The position numbers were made by a program, and so were the translations under genes. A stretch of DNA of 64,000 nucleotides, taken from the NCBI RefSeq assembly GCF_000712295.1, contig NZ_JMKI01000006.1:115176-179175 (forward strand). The letters run 5' to 3'. This document shows, piece after piece, positions 48,857 through 57,906 of the stretch (within the stretch, counting starts at the first letter, position 1; every line of letters begins with the position of its first letter). The notes beneath the pieces are model-generated. The model was not told the origin of the DNA. It searched no databases and saw nothing but the letters and a program-made list of their open reading frames with translations. Origin of the DNA: Synergistes jonesii (lineage in GTDB: Bacteria > Synergistota > Synergistia > Synergistales > Synergistaceae).

Positions 48857-50918
48857 GCCTTGCATCACGCGCGAGGAATTTTTCCGCCCCGAATATGAGC
48901 ATAGGCGCGAAACCGGAATAATTTCCGCGCCCGACGATGAGTCCCGCTCTGTCGAGCTGTCCTTTTCGTCGGATTCTCCTATCCGTCGGAGGGACTGGTG
49001 GAATGAGGAATGGTACGACGAAATCCTCGACCACAGCGCCGGGGCGGTGAACATAACGCGCCTTGCGGAGATCGGCGTCGGGCTATACAACCACGATGCG
49101 AAGATGCCGATAGGCAGACTTGAAAACGTAAGTATCGGCGACGACCATAAGGGGCACTGCCGTCTCGTTTTCGACGACGATGAGCAAAGCGACGCTATTT
49201 TCCGAAAGGTCAAAAGCGGCACACTGAAAGGAGTTTCTGTCGGCTATCGTGTCTATGAATGGGAAAAAGTCCGCTCTGGGGAGAAATCGAAGGACGGCAT
49301 CACAGGACCTGCGGTAATCGCGCGCCAGTGGGAGCCGTATGAGATCAGTATAGTCAGTTGCCCCGCCGATCCGACGGTCGGAGTCGGAAGGGCGCTGGAT
49401 ATAAAAGATGAAAGGGGAGTATCGAAATTGAGTTTTCGTGAAATGGTGATGGCGGCTTTTCGCGAGCTGCACGAAAGAAAGATAGAGAGGGCGGTTTTCG
49501 AAAAGAAAATCCGTGAAATCCTCGCAGGGCTGGAACCGGAGGAGAGCGAAGAGGCGCTCCGCTATGTGGGCGATATGCGCGCGGCGGCCGGATTGAGCGA
49601 GCAGGAACCGACGCCTGCTCCGCAGTCGAACGTGAATGAAGGGGCCAGGGCGATAGAAGCTGAGAGGGCGCGTGCCGCCGATATTTCGGCGCTATGCGCC
49701 AAGTATGGGATTTCGCCCGAACAGACGCAGCGCTATATTGCAGAAGGAAATAGCGTCGACGCGGTGGGGCGCGCGATTCTCGAGTCCCAGCGCCGCGAGG
49801 CGCCTGGGCTGAACGTCGGTCCGACGGTGACGGTCGGTGCGGAGGAACGTCAGAAGTTCCGCGCTGCCGTGGTCGACGGACTGCGTATGAGGCTCGGGCA
49901 CACTATCGCCGCGCCGGTGGAGGGCGCCGAATCGTTCCGCGGCATCCGCCTGCTGGACCTCGCGCGAGAGGTGTGCTCGCGTAGCGGCGAGCGCGTCAGC
50001 TACGCCGACGACGGAAAGGAGATCGCAAAGCGAGCGTTCTCGACAAGCGATTTTCCTGCGATTATGAGCGACCTCGCCAATGTGACGCTCATGTCGGCCT
50101 ACACCGAAGCAGATGCGACATGGCGCTCGTGGTGTCAGATAGGATCGGCGAGCGACTTCAAGGCGCAGCATCAGATCCGCATAGGTGAAATGCCGATGCT
50201 TGAGCCGGTGCTCGAAGGCGGCGAATACAAGATGGCCGATCTGTCTGAAACGAAGGATTCCTTCGCGATAGGCACGTATGGGAAGAAATTCGCGCTGACG
50301 AGGCAGGCGATAATCAACGACGACCTCGACGCGTTCGCGCGCATCCCGCAGCTTTTCGGCGCGGCATCCGCCCGCACGATCAACGCGGCAGTATATGCAC
50401 TGCTTACTGCGAATGCAGCGATAGCAGAGGACAACAAAGCGCTGTTCCACGCCGATCACGGCAACCTTGCGGCGAGCGGCTCGGCGCTAAGCATAGAATC
50501 TCTTTCCGCCGCGCGCGTTGCGATGCGCCGCCAGGGCGGACTGCGCAAGGGCAGAGACAAGGTGGCGCTGAACATCGCGCCGGCCTATCTGATCATACCG
50601 CCCGAACTCGAAACTCTCGCGCGCCAGCTGATTTACAGTGATACGGATATCTCCGCGCAGAACCCTGCGGTTATCAACCCGTTCAAGGGCGCGCTGACTC
50701 CGATCATCGACGCCTGCCTATCGGGCGGAGCCTGGTATCTGGCGGCTGGGAAGAATTCTGTCGACACGATCAAGGTCGCCTTCCTGAACGGTGTGAATTC
50801 GCCGACGCTGGAGAGCCGACTCGGCTGGGAAATCGACGGGCTCGAATATAAAGTCCGTCTCGACTTCGGTGTATGGAACTATGAATACCGCGGTCTCTAC
50901 AAGAACGCGGGAATATAA
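48831..50918 (+). CDS. Prohead protease / major capsid protein fusion
   Basis: A 695-residue single chain. The first 190 residues are a HK97-type prohead protease (GLYNHDAKMPIGRLENV with its His, and VKSGTLKGVSVGYRV with Ser nucleophile candidates). A charged scaffold-like helix region follows (about 200-325). The last 370 residues are a Mu gpT/HK97-like capsid protein with ENTALFHADHGN-like DNKALFHADHGNLA and a C-terminal beta-rich end. The protease would cut itself and the scaffold part from the capsid domain after assembly. There is no separate capsid or scaffold gene. The GTG follows GGAGGAGGGAG. Confidence 0.87.
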   Translation: MKKKMGTNKPCITREEFFRPEYEHRRETGIISAPDDESRSVELSFSSDSPIRRRDWWNEEWYDEILDHSAGAVNITRLAEIGVGLYNHDAKMPIGRLENVSIGDDHKGHCRLVFDDDEQSDAIFRKVKSGTLKGVSVGYRVYEWEKVRSGEKSKDGITGPAVIARQWEPYEISIVSCPADPTVGVGRALDIKDERGVSKLSFREMVMAAFRELHERKIERAVFEKKIREILAGLEPEESEEALRYVGDMRAAAGLSEQEPTPAPQSNVNEGARAIEAERARAADISALCAKYGISPEQTQRYIAEGNSVDAVGRAILESQRREAPGLNVGPTVTVGAEERQKFRAAVVDGLRMRLGHTIAAPVEGAESFRGIRLLDLAREVCSRSGERVSYADDGKEIAKRAFSTSDFPAIMSDLANVTLMSAYTEADATWRSWCQIGSASDFKAQHQIRIGEMPMLEPVLEGGEYKMADLSETKDSFAIGTYGKKFALTRQAIINDDLDAFARIPQLFGAASARTINAAVYALLTANAAIAEDNKALFHADHGNLAASGSALSIESLSAARVAMRRQGGLRKGRDKVALNIAPAYLIIPPELETLARQLIYSDTDISAQNPAVINPFKGALTPIIDACLSGGAWYLAAGKNSVDTIKVAFLNGVNSPTLESRLGWEIDGLEYKVRLDFGVWNYEYRGLYKNAGI

Positions 50919-50935
50919 GCGAGGGGTGATATAAG

Positions 50936-51274
50936 ATGGCAAGACAGGCTATGCCGGTGCAGTCCGGTAAGGTAATAGACTACGCAAATGCGGGAGCGGG
51001 CGTGATAAAGGTCGGCGACGTGGTGCCGCTCGTTAGCCTCTGCGGAGTCGCGGAAGTCGACATCGCAGTCGGCGAAGAAGGCGCCGTAGCGCTTTACGGC
51101 GTTTGGGAGGTGGCCGCGGAGACGGGGACGGCGTTCGCGGTCGGCGATAAGCTCTATTGGAATGCGACTGATAAAAAGGCGACCAAGACTTCGGCGGGCA
51201 ACGTGTATCTTGGAATCGCTACGGCTCCCAAGGCTTCGGCGGGTGCGGTCGCACGCGTCAGAATAGGATGCTGA
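50936..51274 (+). CDS. Capsid cement/decoration protein (DUF2190)
   Basis: A 112-residue beta-rich protein matching the DUF2190 family: VIDYANAGAGVIKVGDVVPL, AVGEEGAVALYGVWEV, and GDKLYWNATDKKAT. Members coat the outside of phage capsids, as gpD does in lambda, which fits the position after the capsid gene. It is a strong, simple match. The stop overlaps the next gene by seven bases. Confidence 0.82.
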   Translation: MARQAMPVQSGKVIDYANAGAGVIKVGDVVPLVSLCGVAEVDIAVGEEGAVALYGVWEVAAETGTAFAVGDKLYWNATDKKATKTSAGNVYLGIATAPKASAGAVARVRIGC

Positions 51275-51912
51275 GGGAGCAGATAGCGTCCGACATCAAG
51301 GCGGTATTTCTGAATCTTCACGAGATGGCCGACACGGTAACATTCGGGGGGTTGCCTGTACAGGCGATAAAGGATGAGATTCCGGCGCAGGAATCAAAAA
51401 TCGGAGAGGGCGCCAACGAACGCGCCCTCTCTATCTTTTGCGCCGAAGCCGACATCCAGATTCTACCGAAGAACGGCAGTTCTGTGGAGGTGGACGGCGA
51501 GCCGTGGCGAGTGGGCTTCGTGCGACGCGACGCTGGGATAGTGAATATCAAGCTTTACGATACACGTGTGAACCCCGACGCGCTGACGGAGGCGGTCTCT
51601 GTTTTGCGGCCCGTCGCGGGTGAGCGGAATGAGATCGGCGGCGAAGACGAAGAAAGCCTGTCCCCCGTAACCGCACTCTGGGCTATAGTCAGAGCCGTCT
51701 CTTCGCAGGACAGGACGATCGCCATGCAGGGCGCGGAACTTCGCACCCATGAGGCGCGCCTACAGATACCGGACGACGCTGGAGAGGAGGCGCTACCAGT
51801 GCAGTATGGAGATATTCTCGAATGGCGTGGAACGCGGCTCGTTGTGAAAGGGCTGCGTCCGGACTGGCGAGCACGCCTGCTGATCGCGGATTGCGTGTAT
51901 ATCAATGCTTAA
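51268..51912 (+). CDS. Head-tail connector candidate, 214 residues
   Basis: A protein in two halves. The first (about 1-100) has GLPVQAIKDEIPAQ … VEVDGEPWRVGFVRRDAGIVNIKLY, like FII-type head completion proteins. The second (about 150-214) has GDILEWRGTRLVVKGLRPDWRARLLIADC, of similar beta layout. It could be two connector-type domains in one chain. The position between cement and gp10-like genes supports a connector role. The family is uncertain. Confidence 0.5.
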   Translation: MLREQIASDIKAVFLNLHEMADTVTFGGLPVQAIKDEIPAQESKIGEGANERALSIFCAEADIQILPKNGSSVEVDGEPWRVGFVRRDAGIVNIKLYDTRVNPDALTEAVSVLRPVAGERNEIGGEDEESLSPVTALWAIVRAVSSQDRTIAMQGAELRTHEARLQIPDDAGEEALPVQYGDILEWRGTRLVVKGLRPDWRARLLIADCVYINA

Positions 51913-52315
51913 GACTATAGCCATAGATGGCGAGCGGGAGGCGCTTGACGAACTTCGCAAAGCCGCGGCCGGAAAATTTAGAAAGGCCGTAGAGTCCGCG
52001 ATCGACGACTCCGTGGGGATAATTGCGGAGGAGGCGCGTCGACTTGTACCAGTGCGCACCGGACGCCTGAAACGGTCGATAAAAACGAAACGCAGAAAAA
52101 ACAGCCTTACCGCCGACATCTATTGTGACTATCCACAGCCGCAGGACCCCAAAAAGATACGAAAAGGGAAAAAAGAATATTACGCTTTTAGCGTCGAGTT
52201 CGGCAGCAGGCGGCGCAATATAAAAGCCCAACCTTTCCTTTTCCCCGCCGTGGGCAACACGCAAAAGGAAGTCGACGAACGCATGATGAAGGTATTGGAG
52301 GAGGCGATGCCGTGA
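51905..52315 (+). CDS. HK97 gp10-like head-tail protein
   Basis: A 136-residue protein with the gp10 family pattern: IAEEARRLVPVRTGRLKRSIKT, then YYAFSVEFGSRRRNIKAQPFLFPA. It acts as tail terminator or completion protein at the head-tail joint (gpZ position in lambda). The start overlaps the previous stop and the stop overlaps the next start. Confidence 0.87.
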   Translation: MLKTIAIDGEREALDELRKAAAGKFRKAVESAIDDSVGIIAEEARRLVPVRTGRLKRSIKTKRRKNSLTADIYCDYPQPQDPKKIRKGKKEYYAFSVEFGSRRRNIKAQPFLFPAVGNTQKEVDERMMKVLEEAMP

Positions 52316-52683
52316 GTGAATATCTGCGACAAGACGAGATTTACTCCGCCCTCTCCGCCAGCGCCGCCCTGACGGCGGTCGTGACGGGGATATTCGAAAC
52401 GCCGCCCTCGAAGCAGAAACCGCCGTACATCGTGCTCGGCGACGCAAGAGAATCAAGCGGCGAACGCATGAATGGGCAGCAGAGCGAAATAACGCTCACG
52501 CTGCATATTTGGAGCGCCAAGTGGAAGACAAAAAAGGAGTGCTACCGCATCCGCAACCTCATCCTCCGCGCACTGCCGGACTGGGTGCAGCTGGACGGCT
52601 TCAGCGCCGAGCTCGATGACGAAGAGGAAAGCGAGAAGAGGACGCACGGGGAACTTGACATCAGATATTACGACAGGAGGTAG
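52312..52683 (+). CDS. Tail terminator-like protein (DUF3168)
   Basis: A 123-residue protein of the DUF3168 family: IYSALSASAALTAVV, PPYIVLGDARES and ITLTLHIWSAKWKTKKECYRIRNLI. It occupies the place of lambda gpU, which caps the tail tube. The GTG start overlaps the gp10-like stop. Confidence 0.85.
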   Translation: MSEYLRQDEIYSALSASAALTAVVTGIFETPPSKQKPPYIVLGDARESSGERMNGQQSEITLTLHIWSAKWKTKKECYRIRNLILRALPDWVQLDGFSAELDDEEESEKRTHGELDIRYYDRR

Positions 52684-52689
52684 TACGTT

Positions 52690-53115
52690 ATGAGCGATAG
52701 GCTGACAAAGAACGCGCAAATACTTATCTCGGCGACTGCGGAAGGCATACCGAAAGAACTGGATGTGCTGACGAAGTTTACTTTCGACGAAAGTAAAAAG
52801 GAAATCCAGACGACGAAGCTAAACAGCAAAAACCACACATACGAGACGGGCATAGCCGATGCAAAGGGCTCTTTCGAAATGACGACGGACCCCGACAGCG
52901 AATCGGGCGAAATCTTAGAAGCGGCCCACGCAAATGATTCGGTGGTGTACCTCATCATCCGTCCCGAGGGCACGGGGGCTTCTAAGGAACAGATAAAAAT
53001 CCCTGCGAAGGTGTCGTCTCACAGCACGGATTATGCGCTCGACGACATGATAAAGGTTTCCTGTAACTTCGTTGCAGTCGGCGCAGTCGACCGCACGGCG
53101 CAGCCTGCGGGATAA
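52690..53115 (+). CDS. Major tail tube protein
   Basis: A 141-residue beta-rich protein (TAEGIPKELDVLTKFTFDESKKEIQTTKLNSKNH, then a KGSFEMTTDPDSESGEIL segment) typical of siphophage tail tube subunits in the gpV position. It is more AT-rich and lysine-rich than neighbours in its middle. AGGAGG precedes the ATG. Confidence 0.8.
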   Translation: MSDRLTKNAQILISATAEGIPKELDVLTKFTFDESKKEIQTTKLNSKNHTYETGIADAKGSFEMTTDPDSESGEILEAAHANDSVVYLIIRPEGTGASKEQIKIPAKVSSHSTDYALDDMIKVSCNFVAVGAVDRTAQPAG

Positions 53116-53127
53116 GGGGTGCGCAAA

Positions 53128-53460
53128 ATGATAACCGTAAAATTCAACGGCGTCGAGTATGAGATCGAATACGGGCATAACGCCGTTTGTGCGATCGAGG
53201 ATGCGCTCGGCGTGGAAAACATTATGACGGTGCTCAAAGGGGCTTTCAATGGGAAATCTTCTTTCCGTGTAATGCGCGCCGTAATTTGGGCCGGCATGCT
53301 CGGCAAGAGGAGGTCTATTACCCTTGAGGATGTGGGCGACATCATGGACTCAGATAAGAACTCTTTCGAGGTCGCACAGGATGCCTTCGCCGAGCTCTAT
53401 AAATCGGTGATGGCAACGCTGTCCGTAGCAAAAACAGACAAAACAGACACAAAAAACTGA
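53128..53460 (+). CDS. Tail assembly chaperone, zero-frame product (G-like)
   Basis: A 110-residue protein in the place of lambda gpG. It opens with beta strands (ITVKFNGVEYEIEYGHNAVCAIEDAL) followed by helices. The ATG at 53128 is eight bases after AAGGGG. A GTG at 53119 would abut that site. Codons 109-110 lie on the slippery run A AAA AAC directly before the stop TGA, so a fraction of ribosomes can shift -1 and make a longer protein. Confidence 0.85.
   Translation: MITVKFNGVEYEIEYGHNAVCAIEDALGVENIMTVLKGAFNGKSSFRVMRAVIWAGMLGKRRSITLEDVGDIMDSDKNSFEVAQDAFAELYKSVMATLSVAKTDKTDTKN
53451..53457 (+). promoter_or_regulatory. Programmed -1 ribosomal frameshift site
   Basis: The heptamer A AAA AAC is in the right phase for the zero frame (ACA AAA AAC TGA), with the stop right after it. 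After a -1 slip the frame is open for 111 codons. This matches the X XXY YYZ rule and the G/GT arrangement of lambda-like tail chaperones. Confidence 0.85.
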
Positions 53461-53792
53461 CGACGGACTGCTGGAATACACCCCGGCAGTCCATACTTTT
53501 GCAGGCGCTCGGTCCCCTTGGGTTGCGCCACGAGGACCTCTGGCACATCACAAGGGGCGAGCTCCACGATATGATCATCGCCAACAATTACCGGCGTTAT
53601 CTTGAACTTGAAGATAAGGCGCTCTCCGCCATATTTACGGGGCTGGCCTTCAACGGCGACGCCGAAGAGATATATGCCCTTTTAGGCAGCTGGGCAGGCA
53701 ATACCGTTATGAATAACGCACAAAAAGCAAAGTTTATAAAAGATTTGGCCCGCGCGGCGAAGGAGGCGAAACGAAATGGCGCGAACCCGTAA
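53457..53792 (+). CDS. Tail assembly chaperone, frameshift extension (T-like)
   Basis: The -1 frame continues from the slippery site as LTTDCWNTPRQSILLQALGPL … and ends at 53792, giving a G-T fusion of about 221 residues. The T part is helical (LGLRHEDLWHITRGELHDMI, later AGNTVMNNAQKAKFIKDLARAAKEA). Fusion protein coats the tape measure during tail assembly. No good independent start exists. The TTG at 53499 has no ribosome site. The end overlaps the tape-measure gene. Confidence 0.8.
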   Translation: MTTDCWNTPRQSILLQALGPLGLRHEDLWHITRGELHDMIIANNYRRYLELEDKALSAIFTGLAFNGDAEEIYALLGSWAGNTVMNNAQKAKFIKDLARAAKEAKRNGANP

Positions 53793-56700
53793 GCTGAACT
53801 ATAAATTCGGTGTCGATATCAGCGAAGCCGAGCGCAAGCTGAAAGAGATGTCCAACAAAATAGAGACCGTCGGCAAGAGGATGAAGAGCTTCGGCGAGAG
53901 CACGAGCAAACTCGCGGCTCCATTTGTGGGGCTCGGCGTGATCTCCGCGAAAGCCGCCCTTGACTACGACAAGGCCGTGGACAGTATTGTCATCGGCACC
54001 GGCGCGGTCGGCGAAAAGATGGAGGGGCTCGAAGCTTCCTTCAAAAAAATAGCCGCGAAGGTCCCGCAGGATATGGCGCAGAGCAGCCAAGCCGTAGCCG
54101 ATCTGAATACACGGCTTGGGCTTACGGGAGAAGACCTTGAATCTCTTTCCATCACGATGCTCGACGCCTCGCGCATGCTCGGCGAAGACCTCGGCGGCAT
54201 GATCGCGCAGTCGACGAAAGCGATGAACGACTGGGGCGTATCCGCGAAGGACTCCGCCGGTTTCATGGACATGCTTTTTGTTGCCTCGCAGGAAACGGGA
54301 ATATCCATCTCTTCGCTCTCCGAACAGCTATACAAGTTCGGCTCGCCGCTGCGCCAGATGGGCTTTGATGTGGAGACGGTCACCGCCATGCTCGGCAGCT
54401 TTGAAAAGGCCGGCGTGAATACCGAGTTAGTGATGGGCTCCATGCGCATCGCTCTGGGGAAGATGGCGAAAGCCGGAATAAAAGACCTCCCGGAGGCGCT
54501 CCGCGCTTCGATCGCCGCGATAAAAAACGCTAAGACCAGCGGCGAAGCCGCCACGATCGCGCTGAAGGTATTCGGTGCTAAAGCCGGCCCCGACATGGCT
54601 GCCGCAATTCGCGAGGGACGGCTTGAGGTCGACGAACTCGTGACATCCCTTGGTAAATCGGAGGGCGCTATCAACAGGACTGCGGAAGCGACGGACGGCT
54701 TTACGGAGCAGATGGGGCGTATGAAGAATCAGGTCGCCCTTTCTCTGGAACCGCTCGGCACAAAGATTGTGAAGATCGCAGAGGACTATATGCCCTCTTT
54801 GCTTGAAAAACTGGAAAATTTCAGCGCCGATTGCGACGAAAGCACAATAAAAATAATTGCCCTCACCGCAGGATTAGGCGCCGGGAGTTTTGTCCTCGGA
54901 CATTATACTATCGCTTTGGCGGGATTGGTGACGAACATCGGCAAACTCCGCATAGCGCTGACTGCATTTTTTAAAGCGCACCCTATGGGTCTTGCCGCGC
55001 TGGCGGCGGCCGGAGCCGGATACATCACTTATAAAAACATCTCAGCGAAGATGGAGAAAATAGAGACCGAAGATATGATGCGCTCCGCGCTGGGGGACAG
55101 GGCCCCCAGAATGCCCGCAAAACGCGACGCGAAGAGTATGAATGAGTACAGCCGGCGGCTGAAGAAGGAGTATTCAGAATACCTCGCCGAATTGCAAAAA
55201 ATATCTGACGAAGAGGCGAAGCGGTATGCCTCAAAAACAGTCACCGCTGCCGGCATCCAAAAACCAAAAAAGCCGATACCACCAGACGACGACGTAAACA
55301 ATTTTGGCATAGAGGGAACGGGCAAGAAAAACACCGGCCCCAGCGCCGCCGAGAGGCTTGTGATGAATATCCAGGATCGCATTAAATATCTTGGCGAAGA
55401 CGGAAAATCCTTTCTCGGCGTGCTCGATGCGTGGCAGGCGAAGTTAAAACCGCTCTCCGCGGACTGGAAAGCGATAGAAGACCTCAAACTCGACATTCGC
55501 TCCGACTCTGCGCGTAAAGCGGGCGAAGAGGTTGCCGCCCTTATAGAGCGCATGGAAAAACAAAAAGAGATGCAGGCTGAGATTGACGCTGCCGTGAAAG
55601 AAGGCGAGGCTAAGTTCTACGCCGACCTCCAATGGGAAAACAGCATGGGGCTGCTCGGCGACGAAGAATACCTCGGACTGCTAAAAGACCGTTTCGCAGC
55701 GTTGAGCGGCGAGATGGAGAAGCTTGGGCTCGATATCTCCAACGTGGCCAATTGGAGCGACGATATGAAGCAAGCCTTCTCTGACATACAGACGAAGGGC
55801 GGCGAGATCGCCGGCGCAGCGATAGACACTTTCCGCAAAAAAATGGAATCCGGCACGATCACCAACGCGCAGTATCTCTCCATGCTGGAAGCGCTGAAAC
55901 AAAAATTTGCGGAGTATCCCGCGGTGGTAAAACAGTGTCAGGATGCGATCGACGCCTTCAATCTTGCGAAACTCTCCGCATTGCCGTCACTCGGCAGCCA
56001 GGTAAAAGCGAGCTGGGAGGACGCCCAGCAGAGCATCGCGCGTGCCCCCAGCATGATAGGCGACGCCTTTACGAGCGCCGTCGTCGGTACTAAGAGCCTC
56101 AGCGAAGCGATGCTGGATTTGTTGCAGGACATCGGGGCAGTAATCGCCAAAGCACTGATAATGAAAGCAATATTTGGCGTACTAAATATTGCTTCCTCTA
56201 CTTCTACTGTATCAGATTGGCATGATGCAGGAAATGCGATAAGGGTACCTACTAAGCACTCCGGCGGCGTGGTCGGCGCGGGCGGCGCTACGGCGCTGGT
56301 AAGCCCGTCCGTGTTTATTGGTGCGCCGCGCATGCACGGCGGCGGTATTTCAGGACTTCGCTCCGACGAAGTGCCGGCGATCCTGCAGCGGGGGGAAGTC
56401 GTACTGCCGAAGGGCAGTACGGCCGCAGAAGCTATGTCTCGTGGACTGTTTGGGCTGCTGGGGCTGAAATTCCACTCCGGCGGCGTGGTCGGCGCGGGCG
56501 GCACTCCGGCGCTGGTAAGCCCGTCCGTGTTTGTCGGTGCGCCGCGCATGCACGGCGGCGGTATTTCAGGACTTCGCTCCGACGAAGTGCCGGCGATCCT
56601 GCAGCGGGGGGAAGTCGTACTGCCGAAGGGCAGTACGGCCGCAGAAGCTATGTCTCGTGGACTGTTTGGGCTGCTGGGGCTGAAATTCCACTCCGGCGGC

Positions 56701-57033
56701 GTGGTCGGCGCGGGCGGCACTCCGGCGCTGGTAAGCCCGTCCGTGTTTGTCGGTGCGCCGCGCATGCACAGCGGCGGTATAGCAGGCTTGCGCTCCGACG
56801 AAGTGCCGGCGATCCTGCCGCGAGGGGGAGTCATGCTGCCGAAGGGCGACGCGGGCGCCGCGCGCGCTTCTGAAAATCGCGGCGGAGACAGCTACTATCT
56901 CACGATCCAAGCCGTAGACGCGCAGAGCTTTGTAAAAATGCTCCAGAACAATAAGGGCGTACTCGAAAGCTTAATCGTGAACGGCATCCAGCGCGGCGGC
57001 CCGCTGCGTATGGCGATCAAAGGGGCGATGTGA
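53776..57033 (+). CDS. Tape measure protein
   Basis: A 1085-residue tail-length ruler. The N-terminal third is helical with the phage tape-measure core (ETGISISSLSEQLYKFGSPLRQMGFD, then GSMRIALGKMAKAGIKDLPEAL). Hydrophobic segments near residues 360-425 may insert into the host membrane. The 500-770 region is coiled coil. The end carries a 72-residue segment present almost three times (HSGGVVGAGG … RMHGGGISGLRSDEVPAILQRGE), normally single in such proteins. Length predicts a tail in the range of 150 nm by the usual rule. It is followed by an M-like gene after one base. Confidence 0.92.
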   Translation: MARTRKLNYKFGVDISEAERKLKEMSNKIETVGKRMKSFGESTSKLAAPFVGLGVISAKAALDYDKAVDSIVIGTGAVGEKMEGLEASFKKIAAKVPQDMAQSSQAVADLNTRLGLTGEDLESLSITMLDASRMLGEDLGGMIAQSTKAMNDWGVSAKDSAGFMDMLFVASQETGISISSLSEQLYKFGSPLRQMGFDVETVTAMLGSFEKAGVNTELVMGSMRIALGKMAKAGIKDLPEALRASIAAIKNAKTSGEAATIALKVFGAKAGPDMAAAIREGRLEVDELVTSLGKSEGAINRTAEATDGFTEQMGRMKNQVALSLEPLGTKIVKIAEDYMPSLLEKLENFSADCDESTIKIIALTAGLGAGSFVLGHYTIALAGLVTNIGKLRIALTAFFKAHPMGLAALAAAGAGYITYKNISAKMEKIETEDMMRSALGDRAPRMPAKRDAKSMNEYSRRLKKEYSEYLAELQKISDEEAKRYASKTVTAAGIQKPKKPIPPDDDVNNFGIEGTGKKNTGPSAAERLVMNIQDRIKYLGEDGKSFLGVLDAWQAKLKPLSADWKAIEDLKLDIRSDSARKAGEEVAALIERMEKQKEMQAEIDAAVKEGEAKFYADLQWENSMGLLGDEEYLGLLKDRFAALSGEMEKLGLDISNVANWSDDMKQAFSDIQTKGGEIAGAAIDTFRKKMESGTITNAQYLSMLEALKQKFAEYPAVVKQCQDAIDAFNLAKLSALPSLGSQVKASWEDAQQSIARAPSMIGDAFTSAVVGTKSLSEAMLDLLQDIGAVIAKALIMKAIFGVLNIASSTSTVSDWHDAGNAIRVPTKHSGGVVGAGGATALVSPSVFIGAPRMHGGGISGLRSDEVPAILQRGEVVLPKGSTAAEAMSRGLFGLLGLKFHSGGVVGAGGTPALVSPSVFVGAPRMHGGGISGLRSDEVPAILQRGEVVLPKGSTAAEAMSRGLFGLLGLKFHSGGVVGAGGTPALVSPSVFVGAPRMHSGGIAGLRSDEVPAILPRGGVMLPKGDAGAARASENRGGDSYYLTIQAVDAQSFVKMLQNNKGVLESLIVNGIQRGGPLRMAIKGAM
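56257..56840 (+). repeat. 216-base tandem repeat in the tape-measure gene (2.7 copies)
   Basis: Copies start at 56257, 56473 and 56689, each at CACTCCGGCGGCGTGGTCGG. The first two are almost identical over 216 bases (72 codons). The third follows for about 150 bases and then diverges. Near-identity at the DNA level, including silent positions, points to recent duplication or gene conversion. The repeat keeps the frame. Confidence 0.92.
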
Positions 57034-57034
57034 T

Positions 57035-57373
57035 ATGCCAACTCCCGTATTCACTTGGATTCCGGATTTCGCGTGGCGGTCGCAATTCCGCCGCCGCGTG
57101 AACATCACCACTTTCGAGAGCGGCAAGGAGCAGCGCAGCGACCGCGGATCGGCTCCGCGCGAGTGGACCCTGTCGTTCACCGACAGCGGCGGCGTGCTCG
57201 CCGAGATCGAAGCGTTTTGGAACGCTCGAAAGGGCCCGGTGGAATCTTTTCTATGGACGCCGCCCGGCGAGCTGTCGGCGATAACGGTGCGCTTTAAGGA
57301 CGACACGCTGAAATCAGAGCGTTCCGGCTCGAAATACGGCAGAATAGAGCTCACTTTGAGGGAAATACTATGA
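57035..57373 (+). CDS. Minor tail protein, gpM-like
   Basis: A 112-residue protein (FTWIPDFAWRSQFRRRVNITTFESGKEQRSDRG …; later FWNARKGPVESFLWTPPGE) matching the phage-related minor tail protein family that includes lambda gpM. It helps build the distal tail between tape measure and tip. Its stop overlaps the next start. Confidence 0.82.
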   Translation: MPTPVFTWIPDFAWRSQFRRRVNITTFESGKEQRSDRGSAPREWTLSFTDSGGVLAEIEAFWNARKGPVESFLWTPPGELSAITVRFKDDTLKSERSGSKYGRIELTLREIL

Positions 57374-57906
57374 CAAGCGATTATAAAACGGCGGCCCAGT
57401 CCGAGACGGTGAGTCCGATATATCTTCTCCGCGTCCTCGACATCCCGCCGCTCGATCCAGCCACACACGACGTCGACTGTCTCTATATCACCGACGCGGG
57501 AGAAAATGTCATGTGGTTCGATGAAAATGGACAGCCGCAGACGTATTACGCCTGCGGCATGAGCGTCGACGAGGTGGAGCGAAGCAAGGAGCAGACCACC
57601 GACCAGTGCCACATCTCTATCGACAACGTGAGCAACGAGCTCACCGCGCTGGCGCAGCACTACAAGCTCAACGGCGTGCGCTGTGAACTTTACAACGCTT
57701 TCAAGGATACACTCGACAGCGAGAGCGGCGCGACGCTGAAATTCAGCGGCAAGATACGCAACATCACCGTCGGGCAGACGCAGGTCGACGCCGTCATTTC
57801 GCAAGGCTTCGACGGCATGGACAAGGTGCCGCGCCGCATCTGCTGGACGTCTATGTTCCCCTATATTCCCAGCGCGAAGAATCCACGTGAGCTTTCACGA
57901 AAATGA
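57370..57906 (+). CDS. Minor tail protein, gpL-like
   Basis: A 178-residue protein in the gpL position. Features are SPIYLLRVLDIPPLD, YYACGMSVDEVERSKEQTTDQCHISIDN and GKIRNITVGQTQVDAVI. Lambda gpL ends in a Cys-rich iron-sulfur domain. Only Cys residues scattered through the C-terminal half are seen here and no cluster motif is clear. Coupled by ATGA overlaps at both ends. Confidence 0.7.
   Translation: MTSDYKTAAQSETVSPIYLLRVLDIPPLDPATHDVDCLYITDAGENVMWFDENGQPQTYYACGMSVDEVERSKEQTTDQCHISIDNVSNELTALAQHYKLNGVRCELYNAFKDTLDSESGATLKFSGKIRNITVGQTQVDAVISQGFDGMDKVPRRICWTSMFPYIPSAKNPRELSRK

Noticed and set aside
55938..56834. 298-residue minus-strand frame with internal repeats
   Set aside because: Its repeats mirror the 216-base duplication in the tape-measure gene. 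The + strand product has a clear family.
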